DNA from: Hepsetus odoe
Taxonomy: Eukaryota; Chordata; Actinopteri; Characiformes; Hepsetidae
Direction: 5' to 3'
Assembly: GCA_017165825.1 (NCBI GenBank)
Contig: CM029378.1
Location: forward strand, 18,505,411 to 18,569,410
DNA: 64,000 nt
The notes under the pieces are model-generated. The model was not told the origin of the DNA, made no database searches, and was given only the letters and a program-made list of their open reading frames with translations. A program made the translations under genes and the position numbers. This document shows, piece after piece, positions 13,431-26,200 of the stretch (positions within the stretch are counted from its first letter, which is position 1; the number at the start of each line of letters is the position of its first letter).

Positions 13431-16400
13431 AGCAGTGGCCAAGTAGAAAACAGTTTCCCTTCTGTCTCTATCCTAACAAAATCCATGAGCTGTCATGATT
13501 ATTTGACAGAGCAGTTGTAATTATTTGACTGTTATTATTGAATCTATATTATGAAGTATGTCAAAATACACTGCTTTTCAAAAGGTAAACAGGGTTTAAG
13601 GCCAGATTTGAGATAATACCAATGCACAAAATCTTAATTAACTATGCAAAATTAAATCATAATTTGTGACTCATTATTTTAATGGGACAGTGCTAACTTT
13701 CAGTATATCATATTTTGTATGAGGTATCAGGTGCTGTAAATTAGCATTAAACTAGTCGGTGCTTATCTATCAGGAATTGGACATATATCCAGTACCGTTT
13801 ACACAAAAGTACTCGAATCCTTTCTTCATTTCAGAATGGTGGAATTCCGAGCGACTTTCATTTTATTAATATTAGGGTGGAAGTTGTTCAAGTGGTGGGG
13901 AGATAAAAGCAATCTGAATGTAGCTGTAATCTAAAACCTTTTGGCCGTCTCAGTAAAAGTGCTGGATCTTTGTGAAGTGAAGACACGACAGTTGAGAGGA
14001 GTGATAAGAGAGCCGAGCAGATGGGAAGACAGGCTAGAAATGAGAGCATAGTGGAGGACTAGAGCAGGAACTGAACTAAAGAAGAGGAGATGTAAAATGA
14101 CCAGGCTCTGCAGAAAATCTCAAAAGAAAGGATGAAAATAGAGATAATGTATGTCAACACAATCAGATGCAAAAGAAAACTGTTGATGTATTTGTGTATT
14201 CATTACATCTGTGTTTGTAGGGGAGACCAGGGATGATTGAAACGCTGTTTGCATTTCTTAGCGACTCTCTGGACTAGACCAAGCATATTTTTTCTGCTAA
14301 TCACCTACTCTATTTAAAAATGATTATGAAACCATTCATTAGAGTTATTAGGAAGATGTAACTTAGAGATGATTGCAACTTATTATTGCATTAAATTTCA
14401 GCACTGAAAATGAAAACTTTTCATTTCTGTGAGCAAGGTATTGTGTAAATACACATTACTTATACAAAAACCATATAGTCCTGTATGTAATTCTGTTATA
14501 TATTTAGTAAAAAACAATTTGGCTTCATTTTTAATGTGTACGAAACAGGCTCACCTTAAGTCAATATCCAGATGTTACAGATGCTGTTCATACTTCTTTC
14601 ATTGTGAGATAGGAAGAACCATTTTCGTGTCTCAGACTTCATTACCTATTTGGAACTTAACTCCTAATATAAGTCCACTGCTCTCTGTACTTACTTCCTG
14701 AGGCTGTTCTTCTTGTCCTCTGAAGATATTTTTCTGTAACTTGCACACAGTAATTTATTAATTCCCTCACCTGCAGGTTTCTCTCTTTTTTTCTGGAATT
14801 GAAATAAGATGTTATGACAAAAGTCCTTGGCCACTGCTTTGCCCTCAGCGTGGATTATATCTGAGTCTCATTCCAAAAATATTTTGGAGAACCACTCTAT
14901 TGGTAACCCTATTCCCACTCTTGGTGGACTGAATACAAACAAAACACTTTTTCTACTACTTTTAGATCATTTTTCACCTCCCAGAATACCATTTCTGCTT
15001 TTAGATGATTTTTCACATCCCTTCCTCAGGTTGAATAGCAGTATCATGGGGGTTTAAAACAGAGAAAGCAGCTTTCCTGAAGGAAGTGTGTTGAAAAATA
15101 CTGATATGAAGTCTGTTTGGATATGGCTGCTGAGCCTGGGGACTTGTCCCCGACCTGTCCACCATGACAGAACACTTTACCTTCAGAACCCGTTAGAAGT
15201 CAATCAGACATCAGACAGAAAAATCTGAAGCAAATTCTATTGAGAAACCTCCAGTGGTGGCCACAAAATACTGATAACTTCATCATTTTTTTTATTGACG
15301 AGCATTTTGGTACACAAACCTGACAGAAGTATTTAAACTTATGGGCCTTATATATACTGCGCCATGTTGCTTTAGTGAAACACAGATTCATACGGGAATT
15401 CTTATGTAAGCTCAGTAATATAACTCTTGTTGACAGTGTATTAACTATTGTCAGTTCAGGCAATGAGCTTTGTTCTCATACAGAAAAATGAGTCTGCAGA
15501 AGGAGTTTCTTGCTAACAAGTCAGATACCGTTTATAGCCATAAGTCCAGTGAAGAGGGACAAAGGCACACAGAGGGATTAAAGCACCATTAAGCTGTCTG
15601 AAATTCCTGATGGTGAGAAATCCCCCTTAATCTGGAGCTTTTCTGAAAGACTTTCTCATTTTCCTCAGTCTGCCATTGTGAAGAATCCATGTGTTCAGCT
15701 CGTATTTCTCCACCACAAAGCTCCAGAAATAATCCATTATAAGGCAGACTCTCTTCTTTCTTTGTCACTCTTTCGCTCGGTCTCTCTCTCTCTCTTTCTT
15801 TCTCCCCTCCCCCCTTATCTCTCTTCTCTCTGTTTCTCTCTCGCCCTGTCTCCTCCTCTTGTCGTCTTTGCTTTCTCTTTATTCTCACAAATTTCTCTCT
15901 CCTCTTCATGTTTCTCTTCCCCCCTCTTTTCTTCTCTTTTCCCCCTCTAATCGTTTATATATTATATATCTTGCTCTTTCTCATGCTCCTCTTTTCCTCT
16001 CTATCTCCTCCTCTTTCTCTTTTCTTCCTCTCTCCTCCCTTATTCTCCCTTTCTTTTTCTCCTTCTCTTTTCTCTCAAATATCCTTGTATTTTTCCTCTT
16101 TCTCCCTGATCTACGCTCTTGTTCTCTTTCCTCCTTCTGCTTTTGTCTCCTTTTCCTCTCCTTTTTTCTCTCTCTTTTCTTTTCTCTCCTGGCTCTGTGC
16201 TACAGCTCTCTCTCTCTCTCTCTCTCTCTGTGTACGTGCCCGTGGCGATGTATCGCCTCTCTCTGGAGGCGCTGTCCTGGTCTGATTATTGGGCCATGGT
16301 TCATGCTCCTTGAGGCAGGCAGCATATTTCTGGCTTTCTGAGCAGAACCACCAGCGTGTCCCCGCTGCAGCGACAGGAGCCCCCTGCCGGGAGTGCATTT

Positions 16401-19400
16401 GGGCCAACCTGGCCGCCCTGCTCTCAGAAAACTCCTCTGAGCAGAGCTGGCTCTGGTTTGACCCCTGCAGGACTGGCTGGCAGCTCGCTTCCTCGTGAGC
16501 TCCAGCACACTGGGGAAACAGCCATGTGGCCATCTGAAGTGCGTCACTAAAACAGGGCACACACAGGTCCGCTAACTTCATGCCAGTGCTAATTTTACTT
16601 CAAACACACCACTCTGCTGTTTGTTATCCTAGGAAATGACTGCAACCCTTACTGAGGAGGCAGTAAGGTTTAAAAAGACTGTAACACAATAAAAGGTGTA
16701 AAATTGTGCAAATGGAAATATTTTAATGTTTATTAATATGTTAATATAATATTATACTATTTTAAATTCTGATCCAAAACCATTGTGCTATCTTTCTAGG
16801 GTCAGAAGGCATAAACTGGGAAAGATGGGAAAGTGTGAAAAATGTGTCAATATGTGTAAAAAAACCTATCAAGAAATGTGCCGGTTTACATAAAGATTTG
16901 ATGTAAAATATTCCTAATTCAGATCTAAAGCATTTTCATTGCATTGCAAAATGAGCAAATATTTAGCTCTTATTGAACGCAATATATGAAAGAACTGATC
17001 ATACTCCTAACATACTCTTCATTGAAAATACAAACAGACAACTGTCCAAAAGTCAACATTTAGTGGCTCACTATTGCTGATAAAGTGCCGATTTTTCTGG
17101 TATTGCTGATAAAATGTAATTATGAAACTCTGACCTCTTCAGTTTTTCTTTCTGGTGTGGAACTTAGTACTAAGTAGCTGAATCCCAAGTAGTTTTTCAA
17201 CATAATTGTCACGGGTGAGGTGTGTTTTAGGCACGGTAGAGGGCGCTCTGTTCTGACTGAGCACACCTGAGCTCATGAAGGCACAGGTGTGCTTCATTGG
17301 GGCTGCTATTTAAGACCCGATGAGTCAGAACAGAGTGTGGCTCATTCGTTAGGCTAAGCCTACACGGAATGGTGGTTTTGTAACTCTTGGTAATCTGGTA
17401 TCTTGGTTTAGGCTGCAGTTCCTTGGTTTTAGTTAGAACTGCAGTCCTTGGGTCTTGTTTTGTAAATATAGATAATAAAACTATGTTCCAAACTCCTGGC
17501 TCTGCGTTGGTGTCCTTCCCGCACCCCGCCACCGTTACAATAATAAGCTCCATTTGGGTGCAGGAGCATGTAGTAAACTATGCAGAGAGTATTACAATCT
17601 AAATTATTAAGATATTTTAACGTGTTTGGTATATTTTCATCTCTTTTGTATAATATCGGTGTTAATCTAGAACATATACGTAACATATATGGCCCAAACT
17701 GAAGGCCTACATCTAGTACTCGCAGTTTATCACTGAAACATAGATGGAACAGAAGACACTCTAATATCTGAAAGAATAGAAAAAATAGGAAAAATGTATA
17801 TAAAACGTTTTAAAGAACAAATAAAATGAGTCATATAAAAATTGCTTATTCATTCAAACTGAAGACTCTGATTTTAAGAAGCAAGCCTTTTACACAGCTA
17901 GCGAAGCCTTTTTGTGCTTATTAAAAGTTATGAGGTATAAAGTAGGCATTTCTGTTCCCTAACCTCTGACCTTTGGTGTGATCTAGCTGGAGGGCTTTTT
18001 TCTAGATGGTGGAAGAGCATTATGTTAATGAAGGCTTGTTTTTTGCCCTTTATGCAGGGGGTTTTATTTCGTCTCATGCATGTATGCTAATGCACCATTT
18101 GCGTATCTGTGCAGATCTCAGACGCTGTCTCTGGAACTCGGCAAAGGAACGCGGCGTGAATTTAATCTCTCTCAGACAGGCAGAACAGGAAATCAGGTTC
18201 AGCATCATGCCAGCTACCGGCACAACTTTTCGGGCTCTGTAAAAATCACATATGAAAACCACAATTGTCAGGCCGGGGGAAACGTGTTGTGTTAGTTATT
18301 GACCACTCGTTGTGTTTGGTTTCTGTGAAAAGCAAAGCTACATTGAAAGGAAGGCTTGGGCTAAAACACACACATGCCGTTCAAATATTATTGATCCTTT
18401 TGCTACTCAAGCCATACACAGAAATCTCTGGAATCATTTCTTCATCGCTGAAACACAGCTTGACATAGATGTTAAAAGAAGAACTAAGTCTGCTTAGAAC
18501 ACATGAAAGATTTAATAGATCTGGCATGTTTACACATATGAATTTTAGATGTATATTTACTTTATATTTATTTAATCTACATTCTGTCAATCTGACTCTT
18601 TAAAACACTAAACAGGCCTTTGATGAATTTTGACCTTATGTGAGATGAAATGTCAGTAATTATCCATCAAATAGGTTTAAATTGGTTTCTTTCATGTTGT
18701 AAGTATGAACATTCCATTATATCAACTGTTGTTCCTTGCTTTTTTTTTTTAACCACACAGTATCGGGGACTGTGAGTGACTGTGACAGGCTGAAGTGAGA
18801 AACTGATTTTTATTCTTATATTTTTGGTTGTTAATAATAACAATAGTATTAGGGGCAGCGGTGGCCTAGTGTTTAGGGCGTTGGCCGCATGATCGGGGTT
18901 GCCCTGAGGTACCCTTGAGCAAGGTACCGTCCCCCTCGCTCCTCCCTACGATGGGCTGGCAACCTGTCCAGGGTGTGTCCCCTGTCCTCGCCCTGTGTGA
19001 GCTGGACTCCAGCACCCCCCTGCCACCCCACTTGGGACAAGCGGCAGAAAATGACTGACTGACTGACAATAGCATTGATAATAATAATAATGTAATCTTT
19101 TGCATTGTGAATGATTTCAAATGCAGCACTGGTGTCCCTCCATTAAATGTTAAATAGAGTTGACTAACTTGACGATGGTCATGGAACTTAATGTTCAAAA
19201 ATACTCGATTTCGGCAATATAATGAAAACAGAGTCTACATGAATGATCAGGTCTGTTAATAAACCTCCATATACCTTAATGTGGCTTTACAATCAACTCA
19301 TGAACTGCGGCGGGTTCATTGATTCCATGTTATAATAGATACACTGTTATATCTAAATTAAGAAAATTAGGATCATTGTCTTTTTTATGTATTTATTTTT

Positions 19401-20115
19401 TTGCCGTATTCTTTTTTACCTCGTGTACAGAAATATGAAACATAATATTTCTTCCTAAATTATTAAGCATGCGCAGATGTAGGGTTCAAATCAAGCATAA
19501 AATAAGAGAAATGATCTCAACAATGATTAAAAAACAAAATTCATGATCTTTTTACTAATGAACGTGTTTGCTAATTTAGTTGATTCTGCTTGCTGATGCA
19601 GGTGTTGTTTACTGACTCGAGGCAGCTCTTCACAGATGTGAAAAAGGCTCAGGTTAATATCAGATTAGCAGTATGTAAGAACTGCATTGTTACTGAATTG
19701 ATCTGAACATTATTGGATTTCATTTGTAGGTGATACACAGTGATGGGGAAAGACATCAAAAGTGACTAAAGCAGAGTCTGACAACTGATGCTTGCTGGAA
19801 TAAGTCACTATGACCGATTTTATGTCAAATTTATGTCTGTTCTCATGGACGGTTTTAATAGGTGTCATGCAGCCTTATGAAGAATGCAAAATCAAATACA
19901 CACTGTTTAGTGTGTAGAGCCTAATGTGAAGGTTCTCATCAAGTTAAAGGTTTTTTCTTGCTAAAATGTATCCAAGGTAACTAGTAATTAGCTCATAATT
20001 CCATTTCACTTAAGCTTCATTTAAGTAAGTATTGATTTTAATCAGTGTGCTGAGATTCTTCCTCCACACTGTGGATTGTGGGTATTGTCATAGCTGGTAC
20101 ATTCAGACCTATGAA

Positions 20116-20152
<37 letters not shown>

Positions 20153-20161
20153 ACACACACA

Positions 20162-20200
<39 letters not shown>

Positions 20201-23200
20201 TATTCGGCCTAAGTGATGCATAATTCATAACGTGTAGCATTCGGCAGTGAAGGAAGGACAAATTAATAGATTTCCAACCGAACACTTAGCATCATTAGAC
20301 TATTTATCATTTGACATGACAGAAATCTGAATAATTTTGTTCTCTGTCTATTCAGCTCAAACTTTAAATGGACTAAATGTTACCACTACACAAAATAGGG
20401 ACTCTAAATGGTATCGAAAAAAAGTATCTGAAAATGGCACAGTGAATGAATGAATTTACAACAGTCACAGCTACCCTAAGATTACACAAAATTACCCGTG
20501 TCTTAAAACTGAGAGCGAATATGTCACTGACATGGCTACGGGATCATCAGTATATACTCACAATGGAGATTACACATTGGAGATTATAAAGAGCCATGTA
20601 GTTGGCGAGATCATGTGTTTGTGGAAGCCAGTGGAGGTAATGTTCATAGAATTTTTGCTAAAAAGGTGAGTCTGGCTTTATGCTATCTCTGTCAGTAGCA
20701 CTATTTGAGCCCCTGAACAACATTCTTTACCCCAAGCAGCTCTAGTGAAAGTCTCCCTATCATTAAGAAATGTGCGATACTCTGGATAAGAGCATTTCAT
20801 AAATGGTAAAAATGCAGGGGCTAGAGCTGAGTCACAGTAGGAGTTTGTGGCAGTATTCCAAAAGCTACATGAAATATGTATAAACTTTGTATGATGATTG
20901 GCATAAAATTTGAAGGCTTATTTCAATAAATGTCAGTTATGAGTACATTCGGCGAAGAGCAGTTAAAGCCTATTGGTTAACCACTTAACCTCTTGTTCAG
21001 TGGGTCACGGGTTTAAGTCCCAGACCCAGTAGGTTCCCCTAAGGTACCTTTGAGCAAGGTACCATGCCCAGCACTGCTCCCTGGAAGCAAGATTACTATC
21101 CATTACTGTCCAAAAAGCATTTTGTTGTGATGCATTGTGTGTTGTGGTGTGTTTACAATGACTGTCAGTTTAATTGACAGATTGTTTTTGTTGTTATGTT
21201 GGAGTGCAACTTTGAGTGAAAGTGAAAGTGACTGTTCTTGTCATTGCGAGGTCACAGCACAGCACACAGTGAACCACAACGAAATTGGACCTCTGCGTTT
21301 AACCCATTCAAACACTGTGCAGCAGTGGGCAGCTATGAAAGCGCCCGGGGAGCAGTGACAGGAAGAGTACCTTGCTCAAGGGTACCTCAAGGCAACCTAC
21401 TGGTTGAGGGGTTTGAACCCACAATCTTCTGATCCTGTGGCCAACTCCCTAACCACTAGGTCATCGCTGCCCCATGAGTAGTGTTCTTAAAAGAAAAATA
21501 CATTGAAAAACAATTTCTTCTTTCGGAAACAAATGAAAAAAAAAAATCACACACACTGTTTTAGTGGAGAAAATGTCATTTGCAATGGATAACAGCACTT
21601 TACTACATTATTCTGGGTGCTGCCCAAATGCTTGGCTTGACTGGGAGTTTATCCAGGCAGCACAGGCATGTCGCCAAGATGCTTATGCGATGCTTATAAA
21701 TCCCTTGTTAAGGCAGCGAACACAGATTGTTTGCTCATTGGCACAGTATCACATAGACATTGTTATCTGATTTTAAAGTGATGTTCCTCTAGCAACCTGA
21801 TGTTTATGAGCTAGGCTGCTACATTTGGTGAGACGTGGTAAACCACGTTTGACCAGGAACACATATCTTACATTGTCCTATGTATGCCCTTATTCATTTA
21901 AAATGTTTAAAGGCAGATAAATCTAATCTAAATCTAAGTTAAATCTTTCATATAAAATCTAGTAAAATATTGTTCCCGTAACTGTGTGATAAAATGAAAG
22001 AGGGCCCTTTTGGCTCGCTTAGTAGCAAGTTTTATGACTGTGGGTTGAGCTGCTAGTGAGCGAAAACTGGAGTATGGAGAACCCCATGTTATGAAAACAA
22101 TTCTCACCTTTCCTAAGAGACGTTCATGCTGAGAAAAAATGGAGAGCCCAGCTGCAGCTTTCATGATATTAAAAAAATTGCATACAACTTGGAAATGTCA
22201 TCTTCAAAGATGAAAATACTGCTGGATTCCAAATCATACACCCAGAAACTAATTCCACTAATGTTACTGAAGGACAATCAGGCTCAACCGATGGGTAATT
22301 AAAATAGGTAGTAGTTGCCTAATGACTTCTATGAAATGATGCTCCAAAACATGTTGGTTATTACTGAACAGGAAATGACAGTGACATACTGAGACAAGCG
22401 ATTACAAACTTTTACTGCTCAGATTTTTCCATTAGATAATTAGTGCCTGTGCCTCACTCATCACTCGTTACTGATCTTTACAAAATACACATACAGCAGA
22501 GTCCAGCCCAGTGTGCCTGAAGATGAGTATTAATCTGTATTAATCACTCTCTATGAAATGTAGGTTGCATATTCGTTTATGATCGAGTATTCACATATTA
22601 ATCCAGTTGCTTATAGAAGAGAAAGAGCACAGGTAAGACTTTACAATGAGCTGTAACTTCAGAGTAAATGGAAGAATGAAATTTTACTTCCCTGGATGGC
22701 ATTTTACAATTACAGAGCAGCTATAAAATGCTGATGTGTGAATACCCAACCACTTGTCTTATTAACCATTATAACCATTTTTAACCATTTGAAACAACTA
22801 TAATAGCCAACTACAAGATTGTGTGTAAGAAAGTATTTTTATGTGTTTGAGTGCAGTATCCATCCTGGTGTTTGAAACATTTTGAAAATGTCTTTACAAC
22901 ATGCAATAGATTCCTGGTCTCTATCTGCTGCATTAACATTGTGCCGTCAGTTGCTGAGGATAGCAATTTTTACTTTATTCTTTGAATCTAGAAAAAGAAC
23001 AGAAAACCTGCACATAAAAAATGTATAATAGATGCAGTTGAAAAGTCTTTAATTAACAATAATGTGAATCATTCGGATATATATCCCATGAGACCACAGG
23101 CAGGTTGCAGTTGGTGGCAAGAGCGCCAGGAATGATCTGCGACTGCACAGGTACCAGCTAGTGTCAAATTGGTAGTGAGACCAGCTATGTTATATGGGTT

Positions 23201-26200
23201 GGAATGGTGGAAATGATGAAAAGACAGACGGAAGAGGTAGAAGTATCAGTCACAGTAAAAGACGCTAAGATACAAGGATAGACAGGATTAGGAACGAGTA
23301 TATTAGAGGGACAGCTCAGGTTGGACAATTTGGAGACAAAGTCAGAGAAACAAGACCATGTGCTGGTTTGGACATGTACAGAGGAGCGAGGAGGAGTATA
23401 TTGGTAGAAGGCTGTTGAGGATGGAGCTTCCAGGCAGGAGGATAAGAGGAAGAGGAAGTGAAGGTTTATGGATGTGGTGAGAGAGGACATGCAGGCAGTT
23501 GGTTTGAAGGAGGAAGATGCAGAGGACCGAAAGAAATGGAGACAAATGATCTGCTGTGGCCACCCCTAACCAGAGCAACCTAAAGAGGAAGATCGTGAAA
23601 ATGCTCTTTCATAAGACATTAACTGACAATTCTAGAAGCTGCTGATTGTCTTTAACTGTAATCAATATAAAACTTTATTTCCAGTTTTTTTCATTAAGTA
23701 TATGGGAAGTGTTTGCGGTAACCATATGCTGTGATGCACCAGAAAATTTAATTAAAAATTAAAAAGACGTTCAAAAGCGCTAGGATGTTCCTTTAACATG
23801 ATTGTTCCTTGATTATTCCAATGCTTTAAAGGCATGTTACTGATATGTGTGTATAATGAACATATTTCCCTCTAGTACCCCCTTTTAAGCCTTGATTAAT
23901 GATATGATTATGCCTGGATTAATGATATGATAATGCCTGGATTAATGATATGCTCCCTCCATCATGTTTTATCTTAGCAAAGCTAGGCTCCCAGTTGGTG
24001 AAAACACATCTGACTTACACTTGGGTGGATATTGTGGCTCCATGTGGGATTCCCTGTGACTTTTTTTTGTCCTTCAGAAGTATAGCATTGCCTTGGTGAC
24101 CATTTTTTTAAATCCACAGGAGGTGATCTCTTGCCTCTAGTGCTTGCCTTTGCTTAAGAATTTACCTTGAGCTCTACAACTGCATTTCCTCTTTTGAATA
24201 GAGGATGATAGAGGGTGCTTATAGTTCTGATGTTAAAAGCTTTCTAGGTAAACATCAGTCATTCCCATCGCCCGTTAGTTCTATGTCAACACAATCCACC
24301 ATAAAATGCACATCATTAACTGCCTACATGTCATTCCTGACATCTCCAAGGGTGAGCAAAGCAAAAGCTCTTCTAGGCTGAATATTTAAAGCAGTTTCCG
24401 CAAAACTCACTATGCATACTGTAGCACAAGGACTGGGCTGCGAGGTTTGTGGGGGATTCGTTGCGTTCAGCTGGCGCTGAAGCCATGCATAATGCACACT
24501 TACCGCTTCTGATATGAAAACTCAGATATGATTTATGATGGACTGTTATTCTTACTGTTTGCCGACGAGTGCACTCTGATCTATCTCCACTGTAAAACAG
24601 GAAGCAGAAATGATATTCACATAAGGATTCCTGCTGAAGGCTCTGTAGTTTCATGAAAATTGTGGCAATTAATCACATTCCACCAGGACTTTACAGTGTT
24701 GCGTTTATCTTGAATGTACCCCGTTTAAGTACATATACCTTATATTTGCAGTTACACCCATAAATGTCCAATCACGTCAACGTTTTGCATATTTTGCTGC
24801 AATTCTTTTGAGCCCAATTTTTACTTATTTAGTAAAATAAGTAAGTAGTAAAAAAGATAAAAGAACATACATTGTGGCATTGCTTTACACAGGACACTTT
24901 TTTTATTTACATTTTTTAAATTTCAGTTTATTTATTCTGTATTAAAATGTGTAGAAATGTGCTCTCTGTTCTTTCTTACCTTTGTCTAGTAATTTCAAAG
25001 ATTTCTTTTGGTCCATTCATTACGAAACATTTACTTAATGTAAAGGCATTAATAAAAGTTATGAAAAGGATAGTTAGTGTAGTTACTTTCAATTTAGCTT
25101 AAAAACTGCAAACACCAACTTTTCTTCTTTCAATATGCCTTGCTAAACCAACCCTAAGAACCACAAAATGCACTACAGAGCTGGACCACACAGGCTTTGT
25201 CTGGCTGCTGGTTTAAACCCTGGTATAAAGAGAAGAGAAAGAAGCGGCTCCGGATAGGGAGACGGGGCCTCTGAGGAGATGATACTTGACATTTTGCAGT
25301 CAGGATGCTTGAGTCTCTCTGCAAAGCCTGCATTTCACTAATGTCAAGAACAAGAGGCAGACACGAGGAGGAGAGTTGTCTGTGATGTGGAACGGAAATC
25401 ACTCCCGAGCCCAGATGCCCTTCTCACACTGCTGTCCCACAGGACCGCACAGCTCCCAAAATATTCTCCTGCATCTTTAATGGGCCCTCTAAAGGTATCT
25501 CATGGCCGCAATGTTGAGTTGCCCTCTGACGGCTTTATGGTAACCCTGAAACATTTAAAGGAAAAGCCTGACCAAAAATTTAATTTACAAAAATTTCCCC
25601 TTTAGCCAAGCTGATGAAGTCTGCCACTGTTCTAAACAGCTGTAGCAGGTTGAGGTCTGAATGTTGTTCATTTTTTTGTGTATTCATATGGAGCACGGCA
25701 GATCAAACAGCATAAGAATCCACATAAGCAAGTGTATTTGAGGTACTTAACAGCACAAAGCAGTTTGAGGGAAGTATGTGATAATGTTAGCATGAAAGAG
25801 GAAGCCCAACTTTACAGCTAACATAACTCTAATAATTTCTAAAATAGGTGTGAGTGCTTGGGCGGCCCTGCAAACCTCATTATTGCAATCCAATTGGAAA
25901 TGTATGGAGAATTTTGAAACTATAAGTCCAACACAGAGGCCGTTGGGGAAATGAAGATGACGTGCCAAGTGGAATGGCTCAAAATAGGACAGCAATGCTG
26001 CAAAAAGCTAATTACTTTTTACCGTAATACTTACTTTTTACACTGTAACTGCCAACAGCTATGGGCAACCAATTTACCAATTTTATTCATTTGCAGTGTC
26101 TGAATACTTTTTTCACCACCAAATTAAGGTTATGAACACTTATGAATACTTGTGAAGGCAATTATTTTGAGGACAACATCAAATGAGATGCTACATGCAT

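Noticed and set aside
13399..13455. Poly(A)41 as the tail of a processed pseudogene
   Set aside because: No recognisable cDNA-like sequence precedes it and no target duplication is visible.
15589..16581. Long open frames of 90-160 codons on both strands
   Set aside because: Products of the polypyrimidine tract; composition is Ser/Leu/Phe or Arg/Glu/Lys throughout.
17227..17686. Open frames on both strands near 17.4 kb
   Set aside because: They fall within the solo LTR and its flank, with no gag, pol or host protein motif.
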